Below are positions 8,343 to 17,021 of a DNA stretch of 64,000 nt, in pieces. Both the position numbers and the translations under genes were made by a program. Under the pieces are notes generated by a model, which saw nothing but the letters and a program-made list of their open reading frames with translations, was not told where the DNA came from and searched no databases. The DNA comes from Amycolatopsis sp. WAC 01376. Its GTDB lineage: Bacteria; Actinomycetota; Actinomycetes; Mycobacteriales; Pseudonocardiaceae. Each line of letters begins with the position of its first letter. The stretch's first letter is position 1. The DNA is taken from the NCBI RefSeq assembly GCF_003947415.1, contig NZ_QHKL01000009.1, positions 124,001-188,000 on the forward strand, written 5' to 3'.

Positions 8343-10232
8343 ATGACGGATGTGGCCGAGACGGAGTCAGTGCCGACCCCTGCTGGACACACTGCGCCCG
8401 ACGAGCCTGAGGCACTGAAGCTCGCGGCGGAGTTCCCGGAAGCGAGCCGGGACCAGTGGCGGGAACTCGTCGCCGGCGTGCTGCGCAAGAGCGGCGCGAT
8501 CGACGAGTCTTTCGACGGCCTGCCCGAAAGCAAGCTCGTCACCCGGACGTATGACGGCCTCGAGATCCAGCCGCTCTACACGGCCGAGGACACCGTCGAG
8601 GGAACGGGTTTCCCCGGCCTTCCGCCGTTCGTGAGAAGTGCGCGGCCCGAGGGCTCGGTGACGACCGGCTGGGACATCCGTGCCCGGTACGCGCGCCGTG
8701 ACGCGAAGGTCACGAACGCCGCGATCCTCGCCGATCTCGAAGGCGGCGTCAGCTCGATCTGGCTGCGCGCCGGCGCGACCGGTGTCCCCGTCGCCGATCT
8801 GGGTGACGCGCTGAACGAGGTGTACGTCGACCTCGCGCCTGTCACCCTCGACGCGGGCGAAGAGTACGAAGCCGCCGCGAACGAGTTGTTCGCTCTCTTC
8901 ACCGAGCGTGAGATCCCGGCGAGCGCGGTCACCGCGACCCTCGGCGCCGACCCGATCGGGTCGGCCGCGCGCACTGGTTCGCCGCAGCCGCTCGCTCCCG
9001 CCGCGGAATTGGCGGCGCGGGTCGCCGTCAGTCACCCGAAGGTGCGGACGATCGTCGCCGACGGCCTGCCGTTCCACGAGGCGGGCGGCTCCGACGCGCA
9101 GGAACTCGGCGCGACCATCGCCGCCGGCGTCGCGTACCTGCGGGCGCTGACCGAAGCGGGGCTGGACGTCGACACCGCCGCCGGGCAGCTCGAGTTCCGG
9201 CTCGCCGCCACCGCCGACCAGTTCCTCACGATCGCCAAGTTCCGCGCCGCGCGGCGCCTGTGGGCCCGGGTCACCGAAGTGTCCGGTGGCAAGGGGACCG
9301 GCATGCGGCAGCACGCGGTCACCTCGCCCGCGATGCTGACCCAGCGCGACCCGTGGGTGAACATGCTGCGCACCACGCTCGCCTGTTTCGGCGCCGGGGT
9401 CGGCGGTGCGGACGCGATCACGGTGCTGCCGTTCGACGCCGCGATCGGCCAGCCGGACGCGTTCTCCGCGCGGATCGCGCGCAACACGCACGCCGTCCTG
9501 CTGGAGGAGTCCAAACTGGCCGGTGTCATCGATCCGGCCGGCGGCTCCTGGTACGTCGAGAACCTCACCGAAGACCTGGCCAAGGCCGCGTGGCGCGAGT
9601 TCACCGCGATCGAGGCGGCGGGCGGTATCGAGGCGGAACTGGCCTCCGGTGCGCTCGCCGAGCGGCTGGCGGAGACCTGGGAGAAGCGGTCGAAGCGGCT
9701 CGCGACCCGGCGCGATCCGATCACCGGCGTCAGCGAATTCCCCAACCTGACTGAGAAAACCGTCGTCCGCGACGCCGTCGAAGACCTGCCGGACGGCGGT
9801 CTGCCCCGGCACCGGTACGCCGAGGCGTTCGAGGCCCTGCGGGACCGGGCGGACGCGCATCCGAGCCGTCCCCGCGTCTTCCTCGCCACGCCCGGCCCGG
9901 TCGCGGCGCACACCGCGCGGGCGAGTTTCGCGGCGAACCTGTTCCAAGCGGGCGGGATCGAGGCGGTGAACCCCGGTGCCCCCAAGGACATCGACGGCGT
10001 CATCGCGGAATTCCGGGCCAGCGGAACGAAGATCGCTTGTCTCTGCGGAAGCAACACTTCCTATGCGGAAGAAGCCGACAGTGTCGCGAAAGCCTTGAAG
10101 GAAGCGGGCGCCACCTCGGTGCTTCTCGCCGGGAAACCCGGCGACCACCCGGACGTCTCGGGCTACCTCTTCACGGGCTGCGACGCCCTGGAAATCCTGA
10201 CCGGCACGTTGAACGAGCTCGGAGTGCAGTGA
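8343..10232 (+). CDS. mutA: Methylmalonyl-CoA mutase small subunit
   Basis: 629-residue small (beta) chain of the B12-dependent mutase that converts (R)-methylmalonyl-CoA to succinyl-CoA. It holds a degenerate mutase barrel (RPEGSVTTGWDIRARY, then GTGMRQHAVTSP and DPAGGSWYVE) and a C-terminal B12-like fold without the DxHxxG motif, as expected for the non-catalytic chain. ATG 8343 is used; a TTG two codons earlier is less likely, although no strong ribosome site is visible for either. Its stop overlaps mutB by ATGA-type coupling (TGA 10230-10232, ATG 10232), tying expression of the heterodimer together. Confidence 0.95.
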   Translation: MTDVAETESVPTPAGHTAPDEPEALKLAAEFPEASRDQWRELVAGVLRKSGAIDESFDGLPESKLVTRTYDGLEIQPLYTAEDTVEGTGFPGLPPFVRSARPEGSVTTGWDIRARYARRDAKVTNAAILADLEGGVSSIWLRAGATGVPVADLGDALNEVYVDLAPVTLDAGEEYEAAANELFALFTEREIPASAVTATLGADPIGSAARTGSPQPLAPAAELAARVAVSHPKVRTIVADGLPFHEAGGSDAQELGATIAAGVAYLRALTEAGLDVDTAAGQLEFRLAATADQFLTIAKFRAARRLWARVTEVSGGKGTGMRQHAVTSPAMLTQRDPWVNMLRTTLACFGAGVGGADAITVLPFDAAIGQPDAFSARIARNTHAVLLEESKLAGVIDPAGGSWYVENLTEDLAKAAWREFTAIEAAGGIEAELASGALAERLAETWEKRSKRLATRRDPITGVSEFPNLTEKTVVRDAVEDLPDGGLPRHRYAEAFEALRDRADAHPSRPRVFLATPGPVAAHTARASFAANLFQAGGIEAVNPGAPKDIDGVIAEFRASGTKIACLCGSNTSYAEEADSVAKALKEAGATSVLLAGKPGDHPDVSGYLFTGCDALEILTGTLNELGVQ

Positions 10233-12400
10233 TGACCATCCCGAACTTCGCAGGCATCGACCTCGGCGCCCCCGATCCGGCCGACCGTCCTCAATGGACC
10301 GAAGCGTTGCACGCCACCACCGGCAAGGGGCCCGACGCGCTCGCGTGGGAGACGCCGGAAGGCATCGGCGTCAAACCGGTCTACACCGCCGACGATCTGT
10401 CCGGAGTGGACTTCCTCGGCACGTATCCGGGTATCGCGCCGTATCTGCGCGGCCCGTACCCGACGATGTACGTCAACCAGCCGTGGACCATCCGCCAGTA
10501 CGCGGGTTTCTCCACCGCCGAGGAGTCGAACGCCTTCTACCGCCGGAACCTCGCTGCCGGGCAGAAGGGTCTCTCGGTCGCCTTCGACCTCGCGACGCAC
10601 CGCGGTTACGACTCCGATCACCCGCGCGTCGCCGGTGACGTCGGCATGGCGGGTGTCGCGATCGACTCGATCTACGACATGCGCCAGCTCTTCGACGGCA
10701 TCCCGCTCGACAAGATGAGCGTCTCGATGACGATGAACGGCGCCGTCCTGCCGGTGCTCGCGCTGTACGTGGTCGCGGCCGAGGAACAGGGTGTCACGCC
10801 GGACAAACTGGCCGGGACCATCCAGAACGACATCCTCAAGGAGTTCATGGTCCGCAACACCTACATCTACCCGCCGCAGCCGTCGATGCGGATCATTTCG
10901 GACATCTTCTCGTTCACCTCGCGGAACATGCCGAAGTACAACTCGATCTCCATCTCCGGCTACCACATGCAGGAGGCCGGGGCGACCGCCGATCTGGAGC
11001 TGGCGTACACGCTCGCGGACGGCGTCGAGTACCTCCGATCCGGCGTCGAGGCCGGGCTGGACGTCGACAAGTTCGCGCCGCGCCTGTCCTTCTTCTGGGC
11101 GATCGGGATGAACTTCTTCATGGAGGTCGCGAAACTCCGCGCGGCGCGCCTCCTGTGGGCGAAATTGGTGAAGGGCTTCGAACCCAAGAGCGCGAAGTCG
11201 CTTTCGCTGCGGACGCACTCGCAGACCTCCGGCTGGTCCCTGACCGCCCAGGACGTTTACAACAACGTCGTCCGCACCTGTGTCGAGGCGATGGCCGCGA
11301 CCCAGGGACACACGCAGTCGTTGCACACCAACGCCCTCGACGAGGCGCTCGCGCTGCCGACCGACTTCTCCGCCCGCATCGCGCGGAACACGCAGCTGCT
11401 GCTGCAACAGGAATCCGGCACCACTCGCGTCATCGACCCGTGGGGCGGCAGCGCGTTCGTCGAGAAGCTGACCTACGACCTCGCGCGCAAGGCCTGGGCC
11501 CACATCGCCGAGGTCGAGCAGGCGGGCGGGATGGCGAAGGCGATCGACGCCGGCATCCCCAAGCTGCGCATCGAAGAGGCCGCCGCGCGGACCCAGGCGC
11601 GCATCGACTCCGGCCGTCAGCCGGTGATCGGCGTGAACAAGTACCAGGTCACCGACGACGAACAGATCGACGTCCTCAAGGTCGACAACGCCGGTGTGCG
11701 CGCGCAGCAGCTGGAGAAACTGCGGCGGCTGCGCGAAGAGCGGGACGAGGACGCCACGCAGGACGCGCTTCGGCGGCTCACCGCCGGCGCCCAGGCCGAC
11801 GGCAACCTGCTCGCGCTCGCCATCGACGCCGCCAGGGCGAAGGCCACGGTCGGCGAGATCTCCGACTCGCTGGAGCGGATCTGGGGGCGCCACTCCGGCC
11901 AGATTCGTACCATCTCCGGTGTGTACCGCGAGGAGGTCGGCAAGGCCGAGAACGTCGAGCAGGCGCGCGAGCTGGTCGAGAAGTTCGCCGAGGAAGAAGG
12001 CCGTCGTCCCCGGATCCTGGTCGCGAAGATGGGCCAGGACGGCCACGACCGCGGCCAGAAGGTGATCGCGACCGGCTTCGCCGACATCGGTTTCGACGTC
12101 GACGTCGGCCCGCTGTTCTCTACCCCCGGCGAGGTCGCGCGGCAGGCGATCGAGGCGGACGTGCACGTCATCGGCGTTTCGTCGCTGGCGGCGGGGCACC
12201 TTTCGCTGGTGCCCGCGCTGCGCGCCGAACTCGCCGAACAGGGCCGCGAGGACATCATCGTCGTGGTCGGCGGCGTCATCCCGCCGCAGGACTACGAAGA
12301 GCTGCGCGCGGCTGGTGCGGCGGCGATCTTCGGGCCCGGCACGGTGATCGCGGAAGCGGCGATCGACCTCATCGGACAGCTGACCGCCCAGGAGTCGTGA
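10232..12400 (+). CDS. mutB: Methylmalonyl-CoA mutase large (catalytic) subunit
   Basis: 722-residue catalytic chain. The substrate barrel includes GPYPTMYVNQPWTIRQYAGF and TMNGAVLPVLALY; the C-terminal cobalamin domain carries the His-on motif QDGHDRG (about residue 602), followed by VGVSSLAAGH-like IGVSSLAAGH and VVVGGVIPP. The protein catalyses the carbon-skeleton rearrangement of methylmalonyl-CoA in propionate, odd-chain fatty acid, valine and isoleucine breakdown, and in reverse supplies methylmalonyl-CoA for polyketides. The start overlaps the mutA stop; meaB follows after three bases, so the three genes are one operon. Confidence 0.97.
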   Translation: MTIPNFAGIDLGAPDPADRPQWTEALHATTGKGPDALAWETPEGIGVKPVYTADDLSGVDFLGTYPGIAPYLRGPYPTMYVNQPWTIRQYAGFSTAEESNAFYRRNLAAGQKGLSVAFDLATHRGYDSDHPRVAGDVGMAGVAIDSIYDMRQLFDGIPLDKMSVSMTMNGAVLPVLALYVVAAEEQGVTPDKLAGTIQNDILKEFMVRNTYIYPPQPSMRIISDIFSFTSRNMPKYNSISISGYHMQEAGATADLELAYTLADGVEYLRSGVEAGLDVDKFAPRLSFFWAIGMNFFMEVAKLRAARLLWAKLVKGFEPKSAKSLSLRTHSQTSGWSLTAQDVYNNVVRTCVEAMAATQGHTQSLHTNALDEALALPTDFSARIARNTQLLLQQESGTTRVIDPWGGSAFVEKLTYDLARKAWAHIAEVEQAGGMAKAIDAGIPKLRIEEAAARTQARIDSGRQPVIGVNKYQVTDDEQIDVLKVDNAGVRAQQLEKLRRLREERDEDATQDALRRLTAGAQADGNLLALAIDAARAKATVGEISDSLERIWGRHSGQIRTISGVYREEVGKAENVEQARELVEKFAEEEGRRPRILVAKMGQDGHDRGQKVIATGFADIGFDVDVGPLFSTPGEVARQAIEADVHVIGVSSLAAGHLSLVPALRAELAEQGREDIIVVVGGVIPPQDYEELRAAGAAAIFGPGTVIAEAAIDLIGQLTAQES

Positions 12401-12403
12401 ATC

Positions 12404-13402
12404 TTGCCGCGCAAGATCGACGTCGGGGCGCTGGCCAAGGGCGTACTCGCGGGTGACCGCGGCCTGCTGTCTCGGGCGATCACGCTCGTCGAATCCAACC
12501 GCGAGGACCACCGGGCGCAGGCGCAGGAACTGCTGGTCGAGCTCCTCCCGCACGCGGGCGGCGCGCGGCGCGTCGGCATCACCGGCGTCCCCGGTGTCGG
12601 CAAATCGACTTTCATCGACCAGCTCGGCACCGATCTCACGGAGGCCGGGCACAAGGTCGCCGTGCTGGCCGTCGACCCGTCGTCGACGCGGACCGGCGGC
12701 TCGATCCTCGGCGACAAGACCCGGATGGCGCGGCTCGCGGTGGACCCGAAGGCGTTCATCCGCCCTTCGCCGACTTCGGGCACGCTCGGCGGTGTCGCCA
12801 GGGCGACCCGCGAAACGATCGTGCTGATGGAAGCGGCCGGATACGACATCGTGCTGGTCGAGACCGTCGGCGTCGGGCAGTCCGAGGTGACCGTGGCGAA
12901 CATGGTCGACCACTTCCTGTTCCTGACCCTCGCCCGCACCGGCGACCAGCTGCAGGGCATCAAGAAGGGCGTCCTCGAACTCGCCGACGTCATCGCGGTC
13001 AACAAGGCCGACGGCGACCACGAACGCGACGCGAAACGCGCGGCCCGCGAACTCGCCGGGGCGTTGCGGATGATCTACGGGCGGGACGCCGAGTGGACGC
13101 CGCCGGTGCTGACCTGCAGCGCGCTCACCGACGTCGGACTGGACGAGGTGTGGGCCGAAATCGGCCGTCACCGTGACGTTTTGACCGCGTCGGGGGAACT
13201 CGACGCCCGGCGACGGCGGCAACAGGTGGACTGGACCTGGTCGATGGTCCGCGAACAGCTGCTCGGCAGGCTCGCCGCGCATCCGGACGTGCGAGCGGTC
13301 GTCCCGGACGTCGAACGGGCGGTCCGGGACGGTGAACTGACCCCGACACTGGCCGCGCAACGGATTCTGGAGGCGTTCTCCGGTCCTCCGCGTGGCGGCT
13401 GA
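12404..13402 (+). CDS. meaB: MeaB-type G-protein chaperone of methylmalonyl-CoA mutase
   Basis: 332-residue GTPase of the SIMIBI class that protects MutAB from inactivation and gates cobalamin loading. The P-loop GVPGVGKST is near residue 62, VDPSSTRTGGSILGDKTRM carries switch I, VETVGVGQSE the switch II region, and NKADGD the guanine-specificity motif. The start is a TTG three bases after the mutB stop, which fits translational coupling. Also known as ArgK in older annotation; the operon context makes the mutase-chaperone role secure. Confidence 0.95.
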   Translation: MPRKIDVGALAKGVLAGDRGLLSRAITLVESNREDHRAQAQELLVELLPHAGGARRVGITGVPGVGKSTFIDQLGTDLTEAGHKVAVLAVDPSSTRTGGSILGDKTRMARLAVDPKAFIRPSPTSGTLGGVARATRETIVLMEAAGYDIVLVETVGVGQSEVTVANMVDHFLFLTLARTGDQLQGIKKGVLELADVIAVNKADGDHERDAKRAARELAGALRMIYGRDAEWTPPVLTCSALTDVGLDEVWAEIGRHRDVLTASGELDARRRRQQVDWTWSMVREQLLGRLAAHPDVRAVVPDVERAVRDGELTPTLAAQRILEAFSGPPRGG

Positions 13403-13459
13403 CGCGGGAACCCGGCAGAGTGCAGAATCGGATTCGCGCCACGCCGTCGAAAGGGAGTC

Positions 13460-13759
13460 ATGCCGAAAAGGTCTCGTCTCGGGCAGCTTGCCGGACTCGT
13501 CGCCGCCGGGCTGGTCGTCTGCGCGCCTGTCGCGCAGGCCGTGGAGATCCAGGCGCCCGCGCCGGTGATCGCGCAGGCGGCGGCGGTGCACGAGGTGCCG
13601 CGCCAGGCACCCCCCGGGCCGGTGCTCGACCCCGCCGAGACCGACAAGGCCAACAGCCAGGAGACCAAGAACAAGATCATCGCGGGCGTCGCCGCGGCCA
13701 TCTTGCTCGGCCTGGTGATCCTCGGCCGCCGCGCCCGTTCCAAGAAGAAGAAGTCCTGA
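13460..13759 (+). CDS. Small secreted/membrane-anchored protein, unknown
   Basis: 99 residues with an N-terminal signal peptide (LAGLVAAGLVVCAPVAQA), an Ala/Pro-rich stretch of about 40 residues, and a C-terminal transmembrane helix (IIAGVAAAILLGLVIL) ending in a lysine-rich tail (RRARSKKKKS). This is the layout of a sortase substrate without an LPxTG motif, or of a small bitopic cell-surface protein. ATG 13460 has AAAGGGAG just upstream. It stands alone after the mut operon. No family recognised; no function can be assigned. Confidence 0.7.
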   Translation: MPKRSRLGQLAGLVAAGLVVCAPVAQAVEIQAPAPVIAQAAAVHEVPRQAPPGPVLDPAETDKANSQETKNKIIAGVAAAILLGLVILGRRARSKKKKS

Positions 13760-13997
13760 ACCGCGACCGGTAAGTAGAAGGACTCTCCGCTTAGCCCGGG
13801 CCGAATTCCCGTAGCCGTTCAACGCAGATCCACTACCGGCCGTCTCCGGCTCGATCACTCGACGAGCGGCTTGTCATCTGCATGGTGCACGATCTATCGC
13901 AAATGCGTATCACAGATCGAACGGCACCCAGCGTGCCTTCGGCGACCACTCGTACGGTGGTAGACGAAGGCAACTGTGTTGCGGGAGGAGGTGCGGC

Positions 13998-15296
13998 GTG
14001 ACGGTGCTCGATTCACGTCCGGATATTCCAGGCGACCCCGAGGGTCGCGTCGTTGCCCCTATAGAGGCGCCCACCGCGCTGATCTCCGAGGCCGGCGTCA
14101 GCATGGCACCTGTGCATGATCTGGGTGCCGGACGCGGCCCTTTCTGGCTTGACGACTGGCTCCGCGCGAACGCCACCGACGTCCTCGCGTGGCGTCGGCA
14201 CATCCACGCGCACCCGGAACTCTCCCGCCACGAGTTCGCCACGACCGAAATGGTCATGTCCCTGCTCCGCGCGGTCGGGCTCAAGCCATGGGTGCTCCCC
14301 ACGGGCACCGGCGTGGTCTGCGACATCGGCAGCGGAGACCGCTGCGTCGCACTGCGTGCCGACATGGACGCCTTGCCGCTGACCGAGGCCACCGGCCTCC
14401 CGTACGCCTCCAAGACCGAAGGCGCCGCGCATATGTGCGGGCACGACGCGCACACCGCGATCCTGCTGGGCGCGGCGCGGGCACTGGCGGGTGCGCCGGA
14501 GCTGCCCGGTCGAGTGCGGCTGATCTTCCAGCCCGCCGAGGAAGTCATGCCCGGCGGCGCGCTGGACATGATCGCCGCCGGCGCAATGGAAGGCGTCGAG
14601 CGGATCTACGGGCTGCACTGCGACCCGCGGCTCGAGGTCGGCAAGATCGGTCTGCGCGAAGGTGCGCTGACCTCCGCGGCCGACCTCATCGAGCTGCGGC
14701 TCACCTCGCCGGGCGGGCACACCTCGCGGCCGCATCTGACCGCGGACCTGGTGCACGCGCTGGGCACCGTGATCACGTCGCTGCCCGCGGTCCTTTCGCG
14801 GCGCGTCGACCCGCGATCCGGGACCGTGCTGGTCTGGGGCGCGGTGCACGCCGGGCAGGCCGCCAACGCGGTCCCGCAGGACGGGGTGCTTCGCGGCACG
14901 CTCCGGACGGCGGACCACGAGGTCTGGACGATGCTGGAGCCGCTCGTCGCGTCTTCGGTCGAGTCGCTGCTCGCGCCGACCGGCGTCGGGTTCTCCCTCG
15001 ATTACCGCCGCGGCGTCCCGCCGGTCGTCTCCGACCCGGAGTCGCACCTGCTGATGCGTGCCGGTGTCGAAGCCGCGCTGGGCGAGGCCGCCGTGGCCGG
15101 GACCGAGCAGTCGTCCGGCGGCGAGGACTTCGGCTGGTACCTGGAGCACGTCCAGGGCGCCTTCGCGCGCCTCGGCGTTTGGTCCGGTGAAGGCCCGATG
15201 GCCGACATCCACCGCCCGACCTTCGTCCTCGACGAGCGTTCACTCCTGTGCGGTGTCCGCACCCTGGTCCACACCGCCCTGGCCACCCTGGCCTGA
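13998..15296 (+). CDS. M20-family amidohydrolase (AmiA/hippurate hydrolase-like peptidase)
   Basis: 432-residue metal-dependent hydrolase that removes acyl groups from amino acids or related amides. Metal ligands are visible in ALRADMDALPL, AHMCGHDAHTA (Cys and His of the M20D subfamily), FQPAEE and SSGGEDFGWYLE near the C-terminus. The dimerisation domain begins around SPGGHTSRPH. GTG 13998 follows GGGAGGAGG by seven bases, a strong ribosome site. The mycobacterial amiA1/amiB1 genes occupy the same position between the purine phosphorylase and lpdA. The physiological substrate is unknown. The 238-base gap upstream (13760-13997) contains only a weak CGATCT/AGATCG dyad. Confidence 0.88.
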   Translation: MTVLDSRPDIPGDPEGRVVAPIEAPTALISEAGVSMAPVHDLGAGRGPFWLDDWLRANATDVLAWRRHIHAHPELSRHEFATTEMVMSLLRAVGLKPWVLPTGTGVVCDIGSGDRCVALRADMDALPLTEATGLPYASKTEGAAHMCGHDAHTAILLGAARALAGAPELPGRVRLIFQPAEEVMPGGALDMIAAGAMEGVERIYGLHCDPRLEVGKIGLREGALTSAADLIELRLTSPGGHTSRPHLTADLVHALGTVITSLPAVLSRRVDPRSGTVLVWGAVHAGQAANAVPQDGVLRGTLRTADHEVWTMLEPLVASSVESLLAPTGVGFSLDYRRGVPPVVSDPESHLLMRAGVEAALGEAAVAGTEQSSGGEDFGWYLEHVQGAFARLGVWSGEGPMADIHRPTFVLDERSLLCGVRTLVHTALATLA

Positions 15297-15348
15297 GTTA
15301 CGCCTCCAATCACGCGAGTTACGGCTTCAATCACGCGAGTTCCGTCTC
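15295..15348. repeat. Family A 21-bp repeat array, inverted orientation (2 full units plus part)
   Basis: Units at 15295-15315, 15316-15336 and a partial unit 15337-15348 share GAGTTACG-C-TC-AATCACGC. They begin inside the amidohydrolase stop codon. On the minus strand they read as the same ACTCGCGTG... unit found at 16369-16440 and 37553-37624. Confidence 0.85.
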
Positions 15349-15394
15349 TGGGTACGGGTGTTCGGTCCTATCGGGCCCGAACACCCGTACCCAG
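15348..15394. terminator. Perfect 18-bp inverted repeat after the amidohydrolase gene
   Basis: Arms 15348-15365 (CTGGGTACGGGTGTTCGG) and 15377-15394 are exactly complementary with an 11-base loop. It follows directly on the repeat array and precedes the next plus-strand gene, so it probably insulates the two genes as a terminator. No T-run follows. Confidence 0.65.
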
Positions 15395-15396
15395 AG

Positions 15397-15425
15397 TTGT
15401 CCACAGCCTGGGCGAGTTATCCACA
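15397..15425 (+). promoter_or_regulatory. Two perfect DnaA-box sequences 20 bp apart
   Basis: TTGTCCACA (15397-15405) and TTATCCACA (15417-15425) are both full matches to DnaA boxes used in actinomycetes and enterobacteria, in the same orientation and two helical turns apart, directly upstream of the DUF559 gene. Binding by DnaA is an inference. Confidence 0.4.
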
Positions 15426-15436
15426 GCCCGGGAAAC

Positions 15437-16378
15437 GTGCCCTTCCCAAGACTGTTCAGATCGCGGATTCTCGAAGATGTGATCAACTGGGGAGGACGAC
15501 ATGGGGTGGTCTCGCGTAGTGAGGCCGACAAGATCTTGGGGCGGCGAGTCGTCGTCGAAGGGTTGGCGCGGGGTGTGCTGGCTCAGCCATGGCGAGGCGT
15601 GATCGTCCACGCGGCGGATCTGCTCAAGTTGCCGTGCCTGGCACAGGCGGCACTGCTCGCGGTCGGCCCGCCGTCAGTGCTTTCCGGCGCGACTTCTCTT
15701 GCCCTGCATGGGATTTCGGCTGCCGACAGTACGGTCGTCCACCTGACCGTTCCCTACTCGAGACGGGTCCAATCGAGGTCTGGGCTGGTGGTGCACAGGG
15801 CCGAATTCCACCCGGCCGACGTGCTCGAACTGGACGGGCTTCCGGTGTTCTCGTTGGACCGCGCGCTGGCCGACCACCTCTGCGACGGCGACAAGCGAAC
15901 AGCGTTCGCCGCGCTCGAAGAGGCGCTGCACAACCTCGCGCCGGGCCACCGGGGAGTCCTGCATACCAACGTCCGGGACCGCATCCTCGACCGCCGCGAC
16001 CGGCGAGGTATCCACAGGGCACAGATGCTGCTCGCGCTTGCCACGGGCGAGGCCGAATCGCCGCCGGAGAGCATTCTTCGCTTGATCGTCGTGGAGGCGG
16101 GACTCCCGGTCCCGGTCGCCCAGTACGAGGTCGTCACCATCGACGGGCGGAAGCTGTACGTGCTCGACCTGGCGTGGCCTGAGCTGCGTATCGCCCTGGA
16201 GTACGACGGCTATGCCGCACATGAGGGCAGGCAGGACTATGACGCGGAGCGGGACGCCAGGATGGCGGCGCGCGGGTGGATCACGATCCGCGCGACAGCG
16301 GCCGATCTGCGGGATCCGCGACGGTTGCTGGGGGAGCTACGGGGAGCGTTCGAGCGTCGTACGGCGCGACTCGCGTGA
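15437..16378 (+). CDS. DUF559-type protein with N-terminal winged-helix (AbiEi-like) region
   Basis: About 313 residues. The N-terminal part (WGGRHGVVSRSEADKILG..., then PWRGVIVHAAD) resembles the AbiEi-type antitoxin/winged helix, the middle contains SGATSLALHG and FSLDRALADHL, and the C-terminus has the DUF559/Vsr-like fold with LDLAWPELRIALEYDG and DAERDARMAARGW. These chimeric proteins are common in multiple copies in actinomycetes; none has an agreed function. Start uncertain: GTG 15437, GTG 15479 or GTG 15506 (ten bases after GGGGAGG). Its stop codon lies inside a 21-bp repeat unit, and inverted arrays flank it on both sides. Confidence 0.7.
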   Translation: MPFPRLFRSRILEDVINWGGRHGVVSRSEADKILGRRVVVEGLARGVLAQPWRGVIVHAADLLKLPCLAQAALLAVGPPSVLSGATSLALHGISAADSTVVHLTVPYSRRVQSRSGLVVHRAEFHPADVLELDGLPVFSLDRALADHLCDGDKRTAFAALEEALHNLAPGHRGVLHTNVRDRILDRRDRRGIHRAQMLLALATGEAESPPESILRLIVVEAGLPVPVAQYEVVTIDGRKLYVLDLAWPELRIALEYDGYAAHEGRQDYDAERDARMAARGWITIRATAADLRDPRRLLGELRGAFERRTARLA

Positions 16379-16440
16379 TTGGAGACGCGACTCACGTGTT
16401 TGAAGGCGTAACTCGCGTGATCGGAGGCGTAACTCGCGGG
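16369..16440. repeat. Family A 21-bp repeat array (3 units plus ACTCGCGGG end)
   Basis: Units 16369-16389, 16390-16410 and 16411-16431 follow the pattern ACTCGCGTG[A/T]TT[G/A]-AGGCGTA, then a truncated unit ACTCGCGGG at 16432-16440. It fills the space between the converging DUF559 and cyclotransferase genes and contains the DUF559 stop codon (16376-16378). Confidence 0.85.
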
Positions 16441-16441
16441 G

Positions 16442-16900
16442 TCAGCCGCTGATGCCTTGGCAGGGGCGGGTGCGGAGCGCTTCGACGTAGTCGGCGGGGG
16501 CGCCCGCGGCTTCGGCGGCATCGGCCAGCACGCCGAGGTAGCGCGCCGAAGGGAGGCCGCCCTCGTAGCCGTCCAGGACGTACAACCAGGCCAGCACGGA
16601 CCCTTCCATGGTCTGCACGCGCAGCCGGATCTTGTTGTGGATGCCCAGCTCGCCGCCTTCCCAGCGGTCGAGGCCGTCCTCGTCCAGCGGCGTGACGTCG
16701 TACAGCACCACGAAGACCCGGGAGCCCGGGTCTTCGACGATGGTCGCCAGCGCGCCTTCCCAGCCGATGTCCTCGCCGCCGAAGGTCAGTCTCCAGCCCT
16801 CCAGCCAGCCAGTGCCGGCCATGGGCGAGTGCGGAGCGCGCTCCAGCATCTGGGCGGGCTCCATATTGGATCCATACGCGGCATACAACGGCACGGCCAC
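16442..16900 (-). CDS. Gamma-glutamylcyclotransferase-like protein (GGCT fold)
   Basis: 152 residues. The N-terminal YAAYGSNM is the glycine-rich loop motif of the GGCT/AIG2 fold, and Glu/acidic residues later in the chain (EGALATIVEDPG, YDVTPLDEDGLDRWEG) fit the fold. Members release 5-oxoproline from gamma-glutamyl compounds or act on related amides. GTG 16900 is used; another GTG lies two codons in. It is divergent from the LpdA-like gene with 121 bases between. The mycobacterial genome has a conserved short gene in the same place beside lpdA. Confidence 0.75.
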   Translation of the reverse strand: MAVPLYAAYGSNMEPAQMLERAPHSPMAGTGWLEGWRLTFGGEDIGWEGALATIVEDPGSRVFVVLYDVTPLDEDGLDRWEGGELGIHNKIRLRVQTMEGSVLAWLYVLDGYEGGLPSARYLGVLADAAEAAGAPADYVEALRTRPCQGISG

Positions 16901-17021
16901 AGCCTAGCGACCCGGCGGTCACCCGGCTGGACGCACATGCCGTGTCCGGCCACTCAATCCGCCCAGCGGTCGCCCGCGTACGGTAAACGCAGTCACAGAC
17001 ATCGCAGCGAGGAGGAGACCA

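Noticed and set aside
10163..13858. Very long minus-strand open frame (over 1200 codons) across mutB and meaB
   Set aside because: It is the antisense shadow of high-GC codon bias; the plus strand carries three clear mut-operon proteins and the minus frame has no domain.
15295..15348. CRISPR-like array from regularly spaced short repeats
   Set aside because: Repeats are contiguous 21-mers without spacers, no cas genes are present, and the same units occur at four other intergenic places.
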